The notes beneath the pieces were generated by a model. That model saw nothing but the letters and a program-made list of their open reading frames with translations. It was not told the DNA's origin and made no database searches. From contig NZ_CP111121.1 in the NCBI RefSeq assembly GCF_026314945.1, forward strand, positions 2,790,001 through 2,854,000: 64,000 bases of DNA, written 5' to 3'. Position 1 is the first letter of the stretch; each line of letters starts with the position of its first letter. This document shows positions 44,616 to 52,167 of this stretch, piece by piece. The stretch is from Chryseobacterium fluminis. GTDB lineage: Bacteria; Bacteroidota; Bacteroidia; Flavobacteriales; Weeksellaceae. Both the position numbers and the translations under genes were made by a program.

Positions 44616-46265
44616 TTAAAAGTACAGTTTAAAAATAGATAAAATATCTATAGCCTGACATTTATAGTAAAATATATCCGATGAGAAAAGTCGGGCTATC
44701 TCCTGCTGGAGTTCAGGATAATCCTGCAGTCTATCCAGATTTTCATCAAAATACTGCTGATAATATCTTTGAATACTGAGGTCAGAATCGTAGTAATACT
44801 GATAGGGATACATACTTGTCTTCTCCGGCTTTCTCAATATTTTACCATAGAAAGCATTGTATGCTCCTTTGAGATATTTTTCACCGAAAGGAATCTTCCA
44901 TTGAGCATTGGGCTTCATTAGTGTTCGCTCCCAGGAATACTTTGAAGCTTCACGGCAATGTTTCAGAAGCCACCGAAGATAAAACTGATGTTTATATTTC
45001 CAGGATTCCGGAAGACTGACGGAAAACTGTATGAAATCCTTCGTCATAAAAGGCGAGATAAGATAAGCTTTCTGCTGCAGTACCTGTGCACCCAACACCG
45101 TTCTGTTATAAGCAAGGTTTTTAAGCAGGAAAATTTCCTCTCTTTCATAATTTTTAAAAATCTGATCTAAATCCGCCTGAATTTTCGGTAAAAATGATGG
45201 GTTAGCAATGATTTTATATTGTGAGGGAGCTTTACGTCCGGGCTCCGAATTAAATCCGCCTAAAATTCCGTCTCCTATGGCTCCGCCATGGAAAATAGAA
45301 AATCCGTCAAACTGTAGCTGATCTAAGGCGTAGCTTACATGTACACCGCCGGTATACAGGCTTGTCCCTTCGGAAATTCGGGTAAGCTCGTCTATTTTTT
45401 TCAGAAACGACCCTTTATCCAGCGCCACAAATTCGTAACTGATGTGATAATCTGAAGCGATCTGCCTTGATATGGTCTCATCAAAATAACCTTTTTGGGA
45501 AAAGCATAAGGCGCAGTCTATATCGAAATCATTTTTTACAGCATACATCATCGCCATACGACTGTCCAGACCACCGCTTAGCAATGCCAGATGCGATCCG
45601 TCCAGTTCAAGATCCTTCTCATATTCCATTTTTATGCCTTCCGTAAAAATTTCATGAATCTGATCCAGGGCATTATTTTGAGATTGGCGGTAATAAGAGA
45701 TATTATTAACATCAAAGTATACTATTCTTTTTAAATTCAGAGTATTGCAGTTAATTTCCAGCAGCTCCGAATCTAAAACTTTATTAACATTTAATATTGG
45801 GGTCCGATCTTCCAGAAGGTTTCCGATGGCAAGAAGCTGATAAATTGAAGTAATATCCGGCTGTAAAGAATTGCCCTGAGCTCTGAGAGTCTGGCTTAAT
45901 CTTACGAGGTCCGAGTCTGCAAAGAATTCATCATTTATTGTAGCATAAAATACCCGCTGGGTTGAAGTCGGATTGGTAAATACAAAAACCTGTTGCGTTC
46001 TTTTATCCCAAATACAGCCTCTGAATTCACCTTCGAGTTCTTTTATTATTTTCCAGCCTGACCTGAGATAACTTACAATGATGAAATTTCGGAAATCAAC
46101 TTCATTCCTATCTTTTAACAGTTTTTTTTTATTCAGAATAAGCCCTTCGAGAACAATATCAAACTCTGAGGTGCTAATCACCACAGAATCGTAGCTGTAT
46201 TTCGGGGAAAAGCTTTTTAAATCGACCTGATTATTTTTAATATGAACAGAAAAACCTTGTGTCAT
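44616..46265 (-). CDS. Asparagine-synthase-like protein
   Basis: 549 aa. C-terminal PP-loop ATP-binding domain with Ser230-Gly-Gly-Leu-Asp-Ser235 (LLSGGLDSRMAM), DETISRQIASDYHI near 268 and GGAIGDGILGGFN near 332. The N-terminal ~170 residues have the beta-sandwich shape of a class II glutaminase domain, but the protein starts MTQGFSV: the nucleophile Cys2 is absent, so glutamine hydrolysis is not expected; ammonia or another nucleophile must be used. Such AsnB homologues occur in polysaccharide clusters and may amidate sugar acids. It overlaps the GT4 gene by 4 nt. Confidence 0.85.
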   Translation of the reverse strand: MTQGFSVHIKNNQVDLKSFSPKYSYDSVVISTSEFDIVLEGLILNKKKLLKDRNEVDFRNFIIVSYLRSGWKIIKELEGEFRGCIWDKRTQQVFVFTNPTSTQRVFYATINDEFFADSDLVRLSQTLRAQGNSLQPDITSIYQLLAIGNLLEDRTPILNVNKVLDSELLEINCNTLNLKRIVYFDVNNISYYRQSQNNALDQIHEIFTEGIKMEYEKDLELDGSHLALLSGGLDSRMAMMYAVKNDFDIDCALCFSQKGYFDETISRQIASDYHISYEFVALDKGSFLKKIDELTRISEGTSLYTGGVHVSYALDQLQFDGFSIFHGGAIGDGILGGFNSEPGRKAPSQYKIIANPSFLPKIQADLDQIFKNYEREEIFLLKNLAYNRTVLGAQVLQQKAYLISPFMTKDFIQFSVSLPESWKYKHQFYLRWLLKHCREASKYSWERTLMKPNAQWKIPFGEKYLKGAYNAFYGKILRKPEKTSMYPYQYYYDSDLSIQRYYQQYFDENLDRLQDYPELQQEIARLFSSDIFYYKCQAIDILSIFKLYF

Positions 46266-47386
46266 GATACTATTTCTTGATATATTTCTGTAAACTTTCT
46301 TGCGATCGATTCCCTCGAATAGCCATCCACGGCAAACCTCCTGATTTCTTCCTTGTTTTTGAAAGCATATTTTTGCCTGCAGACATCTTCCAGAACATTA
46401 TAAAGCTCTTCGGTATTATTTTTCCTAACGCCAATACCTAAGCCGTCCAGAATAAGTTCTGTTGTTCCGCCTACCATCGTTGAAATGACCGGCTTTCCAC
46501 AGGCATATGATTCTAAAATCACACATCCCTGTGTTTCATTTTCACTGAACAAGATAAAATAATCCGAACGCTGCATTTTTTCAGCTACCTGCTCATAGCG
46601 TAAGGCTCCAAAGACATGAACGTAAGAATCTGCTTTCAGCTCCCGGACAAGCCTGATAAGCGAATCTGTATCTCCATCTCCTCCAATTTCGAGACTTACA
46701 GGGTAATCTTTTTCACGTAATCTGGCTACCGTTTTAATAATTTCCTGAGGCCTTTTACGGGAGATAAGGCTAGAAACATGCAAGAATTTTATATTTTCTG
46801 AGTCTTCAGCTTTTTGGGCAATCGTAAAAACATCCGTATCTACTACATTGGAAATCACTTTCATCGGAGTTTTAAATTGTAAAAGTTCAAGACTTTCTTT
46901 GAGATTATAACTCACCGGTAAAACATAGCTGGCATTTCCGGCAATATATTTTGCGATCTTTTTGATACTAAATGGAGTCTTTGATAAATTCTCGGCTTGC
47001 AAAGCTGTCCAGTGCTCGGTGACCACAAAGGGAATTTTATATTTCTTTTTCAGATAAACGGCAAAAAGCATATTATTATGAAGCACATTGGCATGCACAA
47101 CATCAGGTCTTTTCATTTTTGAAAATCCTGATTTATATGCTTTCATTCGTTTCAGAATGTTCAGTGCCGGGTTATTCGAATTCTTATAATAGATAATAAG
47201 TGTCCTGATTCCGTTCAGCATTTTGTCATCAAAAATAAATTCCTCCTCCTGGTTATTATCCCCGATCACGTGTAAAACTTCCACATCGTTCAACAATGCT
47301 ACAGCTTCTGCATGACGCTGCACAAAATTACCATTTGTAGGTTCCAGCTTATTCGGAAACCAGGAGGAGATAAAAAGGATTTTCAA
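46262..47386 (-). CDS. Glycosyltransferase family 4
   Basis: 374-aa GT-B fold glycosyltransferase. N-terminal ISSWFPNKLEPTNGNFVQRHAEA gives the GT4 acceptor-side signature. The donor-side region carries KFLHVSSLISRKRPQEIIKTV near 205, YVHVFGALRYEQVAEKMQRSD near 255 and ESYACGKPVIST near 295, the E-x7-E region (NETQGCVILESYACG) that binds nucleotide sugar. It adds a sugar to a lipid-linked or surface glycan; donor unknown. It starts 5 nt after the stop of the 162-aa gene and its stop overlaps the asparagine-synthase-like gene by 4 nt. Confidence 0.88.
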   Translation of the reverse strand: MKILFISSWFPNKLEPTNGNFVQRHAEAVALLNDVEVLHVIGDNNQEEEFIFDDKMLNGIRTLIIYYKNSNNPALNILKRMKAYKSGFSKMKRPDVVHANVLHNNMLFAVYLKKKYKIPFVVTEHWTALQAENLSKTPFSIKKIAKYIAGNASYVLPVSYNLKESLELLQFKTPMKVISNVVDTDVFTIAQKAEDSENIKFLHVSSLISRKRPQEIIKTVARLREKDYPVSLEIGGDGDTDSLIRLVRELKADSYVHVFGALRYEQVAEKMQRSDYFILFSENETQGCVILESYACGKPVISTMVGGTTELILDGLGIGVRKNNTEELYNVLEDVCRQKYAFKNKEEIRRFAVDGYSRESIARKFTEIYQEIVS

Positions 47387-47391
47387 CAGAA

Positions 47392-47880
47392 TTATTTTAT
47401 AGTAGCTGCCCAGCTTTTTTCAAATGGCAGAATAAAGTGACTTAAGAAATCCAGGTATGTATTTTTAGAAAAATCAAAGACCTGAATATCTTTTGAGAGT
47501 TCCCCATTTCTGATTTTTGTCTTAAAATCAATCAGCTTTAAGGTTTTTACTTCTCCGTTTTCAATAAAACTGGCTTTCATTCTGTCGAAAAGACCCAGCT
47601 GATATTCAGCGTCAATTTCTCTCATAATCTTTCCTAATGCATCGATGCTGCATCCTGAAGCCATCTCTTTCTCTTCATCTACACAGATGATGATAAATTG
47701 GTTTTTCTCAATTTTAAAAGAGGAGGAAAGAGGTTTGCCATGAGCCGCCCAGGTTGACAGAAAATCATATAATTTTTCTGTGATTACCTTTGCTTCTTTC
47801 GTTTCTAAAGGCCTCGATGCCGGATATATAATAACTCTGTAGTCGTTTGTTTCTACGATGTCTGATTCTTCAATTTTCAT
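47392..47880 (-). CDS. Conserved hypothetical protein in glycan cluster (162 aa)
   Basis: 162 aa, no signal peptide or TM helix, mixed alpha/beta: NDYRVIIYPASRPLETKEA, an FIIICVDEEKEMASGCSIDALGK core (~70-92) and a hydrophobic C terminus FLSHFILPFEKSWA. Related proteins are labelled ABC transporter ATPase in some genome annotations, but no Walker A, Walker B or signature motif is present, so I do not accept that. Position (5 nt before GT4) makes it the first gene of the operon. Possible substrate-binding or catalytic role unknown; CSIDALGK with a Cys could be functional. Confidence 0.75.
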   Translation of the reverse strand: MKIEESDIVETNDYRVIIYPASRPLETKEAKVITEKLYDFLSTWAAHGKPLSSSFKIEKNQFIIICVDEEKEMASGCSIDALGKIMREIDAEYQLGLFDRMKASFIENGEVKTLKLIDFKTKIRNGELSKDIQVFDFSKNTYLDFLSHFILPFEKSWAATIK

Positions 47881-47958
47881 GCTGATGAATTTAAAGGATA
47901 AAATTACGATTTTTTATTCAAAAGCATATGATCTGAATTCCGGAAAGGATCCGGAAGA

Positions 47959-48774
47959 TTAAGCAAAGACAAATACGGCATTATAGGAATTATCATTCCT
48001 GCTTAAAACTTCTGTTTTGATGTAACCGTATTCTGAAAGTAACCCAATAAGTTCTTCTTCGCTTTTATCTGAACTTCTGAGTGCTGCAGTGTTTATTTCT
48101 ATGAGAATTCTAGGCCTGAAAATGCGGAGGGTTTCTTTCATTCCCGTTAAGGCAGCATATTCGCCCCCTTCGATATCAATCTTGATTAAATCCAGTTTTA
48201 AAAGCTGTTTCTGTTTAACATATTCATCCAGGCTTATGCTTTCCACCTTTTCTTTTGATGTGAAATCCCTGAGGAAGGAGGAAGCCATTCCTACATTATC
48301 ATAATCTTCATTATATAAAATTTCAATATGTCCCTTTGCTCCGGCTATGGCAAGATGTTCCGGTGTTATATTCCGGAATGTATTCATTTCAATATGTTTT
48401 TTAAATGTACTGTAATTAGGTGTAAATGCTTCAAAAGAATATATACTTCCCGTATTTTTTACAATCCGGGCTGCATTTAAAGAAAACAACCCTATATTGG
48501 CTCCGATATCGATAAAGGTATCGCCTTCCTTCAGCGTTGAATACAGATAGTCAATTTCATTTTTTTCGTAATCTCCCAAAAAATAGAGCTGTTGCTGTAT
48601 CCAGTCAGCAAGATTCAAATGCAGTCTGATGGAATTTCTGTAGATAACATCTTTATGTACCCCTTTAAAAAGATGATAAGGTCTGAAAATATATTTTTGG
48701 AAAGCAAAATATCTCTCCTTAAAAAACTGAATTCCTAAAATATGCCTGAACAATGAAGCTAAAAGACTTCTCAT
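47959..48774 (-). CDS. FkbM family methyltransferase
   Basis: 271-aa SAM-dependent methyltransferase, Rossmann-like. SAM motif I Asp89-Ile-Gly-Ala-Asn93 (FIDIGANIGLFSL), GSIYSFEAFTPNYSTFKKHI near 115 (motif II with acidic residue), and LDLIKIDIEGGEYAALTGM near 197, the FkbM signature. FkbM proteins O-methylate polyketides or, in surface polysaccharide clusters, sugars. It is divergent from no neighbour; a 78-nt spacer separates it from the 162-aa gene, so it may be co-transcribed as the first gene of the glycan cluster. Substrate inferred only from context. Confidence 0.85.
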   Translation of the reverse strand: MRSLLASLFRHILGIQFFKERYFAFQKYIFRPYHLFKGVHKDVIYRNSIRLHLNLADWIQQQLYFLGDYEKNEIDYLYSTLKEGDTFIDIGANIGLFSLNAARIVKNTGSIYSFEAFTPNYSTFKKHIEMNTFRNITPEHLAIAGAKGHIEILYNEDYDNVGMASSFLRDFTSKEKVESISLDEYVKQKQLLKLDLIKIDIEGGEYAALTGMKETLRIFRPRILIEINTAALRSSDKSEEELIGLLSEYGYIKTEVLSRNDNSYNAVFVFA

Positions 48775-48825
48775 AACCGATTCCTATGTTGAATGCAAGA
48801 TACTGCAATTTTGAATTAAAACGAT

Positions 48826-48851
48826 AAAACCCAGAATTTCTCCTGAGTTTT
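48826..48851 (-). terminator. Terminator after CCG-domain Fe-S gene
   Basis: AAAACCCAG (48826-48834) and CTGAGTTTT (48843-48851) pair over 9 bp (one G-U) with an 8-nt loop; minus-strand reading ends in a T-run, 22 nt past the stop codon. Confidence 0.6.
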
Positions 48852-48872
48852 ACATGTATATGGTGTATTATT

Positions 48873-49658
48873 CTACAAATCTTCTGCTTCTGCAAGCAGT
48901 TCGACAATGTCCTTGACTACCACTTCATCATTTTTATTAAAATGCTTAACACCGTCTGTCATCATGGTATTACAGAAAGGACAACCTGTTGCGATCACTT
49001 TCGGCTGAAAAGATAAAGCTTCTTCTGTTCTTTCAATGTTAATATCTTTATTTCCTTTTTCAGGCTCTTTAAACATCTGTGCGCCTCCTGCACCACAACA
49101 AAGCCCGTTGGTTTTACAACGTTTCATTTCTACAAGCTCAGCGTCGAGTTTTTCAAGCAATACTCTGGGAGCTTCATATTCACCATTGGCTCTCCCCAGA
49201 TAGCATGGATCGTGGAACGTAATTTTCTTACCCCTGAACGCACCGCCTTCAATTTTCAGTCTGCCCTCTTCCATTAACTTTTTCAGAAACTGCGTATGAT
49301 GAATGACTTCATAGTTCCCGCCTAAGCTGGGATATTCGTTCTTAAGGGTGTTAAAACAGTGAGGACAGGCCGTTACAATTTTTTTTACTTCATAAGCATT
49401 TAATACTTCAATATTGGTTAAAGCCATCATTTGGAAGACAAATTCATTTCCCGCTCTCTTGGCAGGATCACCCGTGCAGCTTTCTTCCTGTCCTAAAACA
49501 GCAAATTCGACTTCTATCTTATTCAGTATTTTGCAGAATGCTTTCGTAATCTTCTTGGCGCGGTCGTCAAAGCTCCCCGCGCAGCCTACCCAAAATAAAA
49601 CTTCCGGTGATTTTCCTTCGGCAGCATATTCTGCCATAGTTTTTATATTGAAATCCAT
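48873..49658 (-). CDS. (Fe-S)-binding protein with cysteine-rich CCG domains (HdrB-like)
   Basis: 261 aa, two CCG domains (PF02754): VGCAGSFDDRAKK...CTGDPAKRAG and HDPCYLGRANGEYEAPR...GLCCGAGG...TGCPFCNTMM, binding a [4Fe-4S] or noncubane cluster; related to the HdrB subunit of heterodisulfide reductase and LutA. The ATG at 49658 (MDFNIKTMAEYA) is chosen: the upstream TTG start lies in an AT-rich repeat and would add a non-conserved 21-residue head. It follows the membrane Fe-S oxidoreductase, with which it likely forms an electron-transfer complex of unknown donor. Confidence 0.88.
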   Translation of the reverse strand: MDFNIKTMAEYAAEGKSPEVLFWVGCAGSFDDRAKKITKAFCKILNKIEVEFAVLGQEESCTGDPAKRAGNEFVFQMMALTNIEVLNAYEVKKIVTACPHCFNTLKNEYPSLGGNYEVIHHTQFLKKLMEEGRLKIEGGAFRGKKITFHDPCYLGRANGEYEAPRVLLEKLDAELVEMKRCKTNGLCCGAGGAQMFKEPEKGNKDINIERTEEALSFQPKVIATGCPFCNTMMTDGVKHFNKNDEVVVKDIVELLAEAEDL

Positions 49659-49742
49659 TTTTGTCAATTTGAAAATGTGAGAATTTGAGAATTTGAAATC
49701 CAATAAAGAATCAATTTTCAAATCTTCAAATTAATTAATTAT

Positions 49743-51080
49743 CTAATTTTCCTTCGCCCAGTTTAAACGGTCTGCCTGATTGTATTGCCAAGGGGCGGCA
49801 TTGTTTTCCACATTGGTCATCATCAGGTTAAGTTCCTGTGGAGCTGCAGACTGTTCCATGACCAGAAATTGTCTCATATCATAAATAATCGAAAGAGGAT
49901 CGAGCAATACCGGACAGGCTTCCGTACAGGCATTACAGGTGGTACATGCCCACAGTTCTTCTTTGGTGATATAATCGTTCAGTAACTTTTTACCGTCATC
50001 TTCAAATTTCCCGTTTTTATCGATATTTCTCCCTACTTCTTCTAAGCGGTCTCTTGTTTTCATCAGGATCAATCTTGGAGATAATTTTTTCCCTGTGATA
50101 TTAGCCGGACAAACGGAAGTACATCGACCACACTCTGTACAGGCATAAGCATTTAAAAGCTGAACCTGATTCAGGTCAAAAACATCTTCTGCACCAAATT
50201 TTGAAGGTGCGTCTGCCTCATTTCCTTCTGCCGGAGCAGCATAAGGATCAGCATTAGGATCCATCATGAGTTTGATTTCCTTGGTGACAGATTCCAGATT
50301 ATTAAATTTCCCCTTCTTTTCAAGATTCGCATACCAAGTACTTGGAAAAGCTAAGATAATATGTAAATGTTTGGAATAATACAGGTAATTCATAAAAAAT
50401 AAGATCCCGGCAAAGTGAAACCACCATGCTCCTCTTTCTACGAAAGATAAAAATCCGTTGTCAAAACTGAAAATTTCTAAAAACGGAACAAATGTTATTC
50501 CGCTGATCGGGAAATTTCCGTGTTCCGGAAACACGCCTCTCATTTGTAAAATAGAATCAGATGCATTCATAGTGAAGAAGGCCATCATTAAGGCGAACTC
50601 GATGATTAAAATCCAGTTGGCATCGTTTTTTGGCCATCCGAAGAGTTCTTTCATGGTCAATCTTTTTACGCCGTAAAAGTTTCTGCGTATAAAAAATATA
50701 ACCACTCCAATGACTACCAAAAGGGCAAGCACCTCTAAAGTTGCAGTGAAAAAATTGTAAAAACCATGTCCTAAAACGGAAGATAAAAAGCGATGTGTTC
50801 CGAAAATTCCGTCGACGATGATTTCAATAAGTTCTATATTAATGATCACAAAACCCACGTAGACGAATAGGTGCAATACACCGGCAACAGGTCGCGCAGT
50901 CATTTTACTCTGTCCCATTGCCACACGTGCCATGGTTTCCCAGCGCTCTGCTTTCCTGTCGGTTCGGTTAATCTCTCTACCTAATTTGATGTTTCTATAT
51001 ATATTCTGCAGACTTTTTGCGAACAGCCCAAAACCTGCAACTAATAAAATTAGAAAAATAATATTATCAATATATTGCAT
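49743..51080 (-). CDS. Membrane (Fe-S) oxidoreductase, DsrM/NarI-like with 4Fe-4S dicluster
   Basis: 445 aa. Five N-terminal TM helices (~5-25, 67-100, 110-135, 150-172, 225-245) resembling the b-type cytochrome NarI/DsrM, with His residues that could bind haem b, then a cytoplasmic domain with two ferredoxin motifs CTECGRCTSVCPANITG (~315-331) and CTTCNACTEACPVLLDP (~387-403). It may transfer electrons between a soluble dehydrogenase and menaquinone, as proposed for similar proteins in Bacteroidetes. Directly upstream of the CCG gene (84-nt AT-rich spacer) and 11 nt downstream of the MCE gene. Confidence 0.87.
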   Translation of the reverse strand: MQYIDNIIFLILLVAGFGLFAKSLQNIYRNIKLGREINRTDRKAERWETMARVAMGQSKMTARPVAGVLHLFVYVGFVIINIELIEIIVDGIFGTHRFLSSVLGHGFYNFFTATLEVLALLVVIGVVIFFIRRNFYGVKRLTMKELFGWPKNDANWILIIEFALMMAFFTMNASDSILQMRGVFPEHGNFPISGITFVPFLEIFSFDNGFLSFVERGAWWFHFAGILFFMNYLYYSKHLHIILAFPSTWYANLEKKGKFNNLESVTKEIKLMMDPNADPYAAPAEGNEADAPSKFGAEDVFDLNQVQLLNAYACTECGRCTSVCPANITGKKLSPRLILMKTRDRLEEVGRNIDKNGKFEDDGKKLLNDYITKEELWACTTCNACTEACPVLLDPLSIIYDMRQFLVMEQSAAPQELNLMMTNVENNAAPWQYNQADRLNWAKEN

Positions 51081-51091
51081 GGTATATGAGT

Positions 51092-52042
51092 TTAGTCTTT
51101 ACTGTTTTTTCCGAAAACAGAGAAGTTAACATATCTTTTTGGGTTGGCTTTCACATCTTCAATCAATGTATTTAGATTGGTAGAAGCAGAATTTAAATTA
51201 TTATACAGCTGTTCGTCCTTCATCAGTTTACCCAAGCTGCCCTGCCCGTTGTCGATCCCTGAAACAACCTGATTCAGTTTTCCTACCGTAGCATCCAGAT
51301 TGGCAATTGTTGCATTTAATCTTTGGGTATCAATACTTTCAGCCAGATTCCCATATTTATCCAAGGTCACTTTACCACTTTGCATGGTAAGGCTGGCATC
51401 ATCCAATACCTTCTGAAGCTTTGGATCATTATGTCCTACTAAGCTGTTGACGTTTCCTGCAGTAGTCTGCAATGCCCCCACTGTTTTGTTAAGATTAGCA
51501 AGTAAGGCTCTGATCTCTTCTCTGTTTTGTGCGTTTACCACCTGATTGGCACTTGCCATTAAAGAATCTACTCTGTAAAGAACCGTCTGTAACTGGTCTT
51601 TCACCGGACCCACCTGAGAAGAAAGACTTCCAAGTGTTCCTAATTTGAAAGCACCCTGCAAAGTATCTCCGTCTTTGGCAGTGGCGCCACCATATTGAAG
51701 ATTCACCCTCATTTCTTTACCGGACATAAGTCCAGGTTCGAAAATTTCAAGTGTTGAATTCTTTGAAAATTCAAATTTGTTATCTACGGTAATTTTTACG
51801 ATAAAGTGGATTTTTCCGTCTTTGGTGGTCTGTGGAATGATTTTATCAACCTGCCCAACTTTCAGTCCATTGATCGAAACCGGGGAGGATTGCGCCAACC
51901 CTTCAACGTTATCATATCTTGCGTAAAATATATTATCGGTGGTGAAAAGGCTTCTGCCCTTCATGAATTGAAATAAAATCACAAAGCCGACGATGGCTAA
52001 AAGTGCTATTACTCCAGCTTTTATTTCTTTACTAAACTTCAC
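51092..52042 (-). CDS. MlaD family (MCE domain) protein
   Basis: 316 aa. N-terminal TM helix (~9-24, AGVIALLAIVGFVILFQF) then an MCE domain (~38-116, NIFYARYDNVEGLAQSSPV SINGLKVGQVD) and a long alpha-helical C-terminal part rich in Asn/Gly/Ala/Val, as in MlaD proteins that bind phospholipids between inner and outer membrane. MlaE/MlaF (permease/ATPase) genes are not adjacent. Its stop is 11 nt before the Fe-S oxidoreductase start; a functional link is not evident and it probably leads this transcript. Confidence 0.88.
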   Translation of the reverse strand: MKFSKEIKAGVIALLAIVGFVILFQFMKGRSLFTTDNIFYARYDNVEGLAQSSPVSINGLKVGQVDKIIPQTTKDGKIHFIVKITVDNKFEFSKNSTLEIFEPGLMSGKEMRVNLQYGGATAKDGDTLQGAFKLGTLGSLSSQVGPVKDQLQTVLYRVDSLMASANQVVNAQNREEIRALLANLNKTVGALQTTAGNVNSLVGHNDPKLQKVLDDASLTMQSGKVTLDKYGNLAESIDTQRLNATIANLDATVGKLNQVVSGIDNGQGSLGKLMKDEQLYNNLNSASTNLNTLIEDVKANPKRYVNFSVFGKNSKD

Positions 52043-52117
52043 TTGCTAAATTTTTCTATGAGCAAATATAGCACATTTTAATTAATGTTTCCTTTTATTG
52101 CTCTGGGTTGGATACAA

Positions 52118-52146
52118 AAAAAGTGGCAAAAATTCTGCCACTTTTT
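52118..52146 (-). terminator. Terminator after ppiD-like gene
   Basis: AAAAAGTGGCA (52118-52128) and TGCCACTTTTT (52136-52146) form a perfect 11-bp stem with a 7-nt loop; minus-strand reading continues into a T-run, 22 nt past the stop. Confidence 0.85.
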
Positions 52147-52167
52147 ATATAATTGATAAATTAACTT

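Noticed and set aside
44616..46265. Asparagine synthetase role in amino acid metabolism
   Set aside because: Cys2 is missing and the gene is embedded in a glycan-type operon with overlaps to GT4 and flippase genes.
47392..47880. Annotation of the 162-aa protein as ABC transporter ATPase
   Set aside because: No Walker A, Walker B or LSGGQ motif can be found.
49659..49721. N-terminal extension of the CCG-domain protein from a TTG at 49721
   Set aside because: The added segment is encoded in a CAAATTCTCA-type AT repeat typical of spacers, and the ATG at 49658 gives the normal family start. The same reasoning rejects TTG starts at 5850, 7143, 43354 and 60486.
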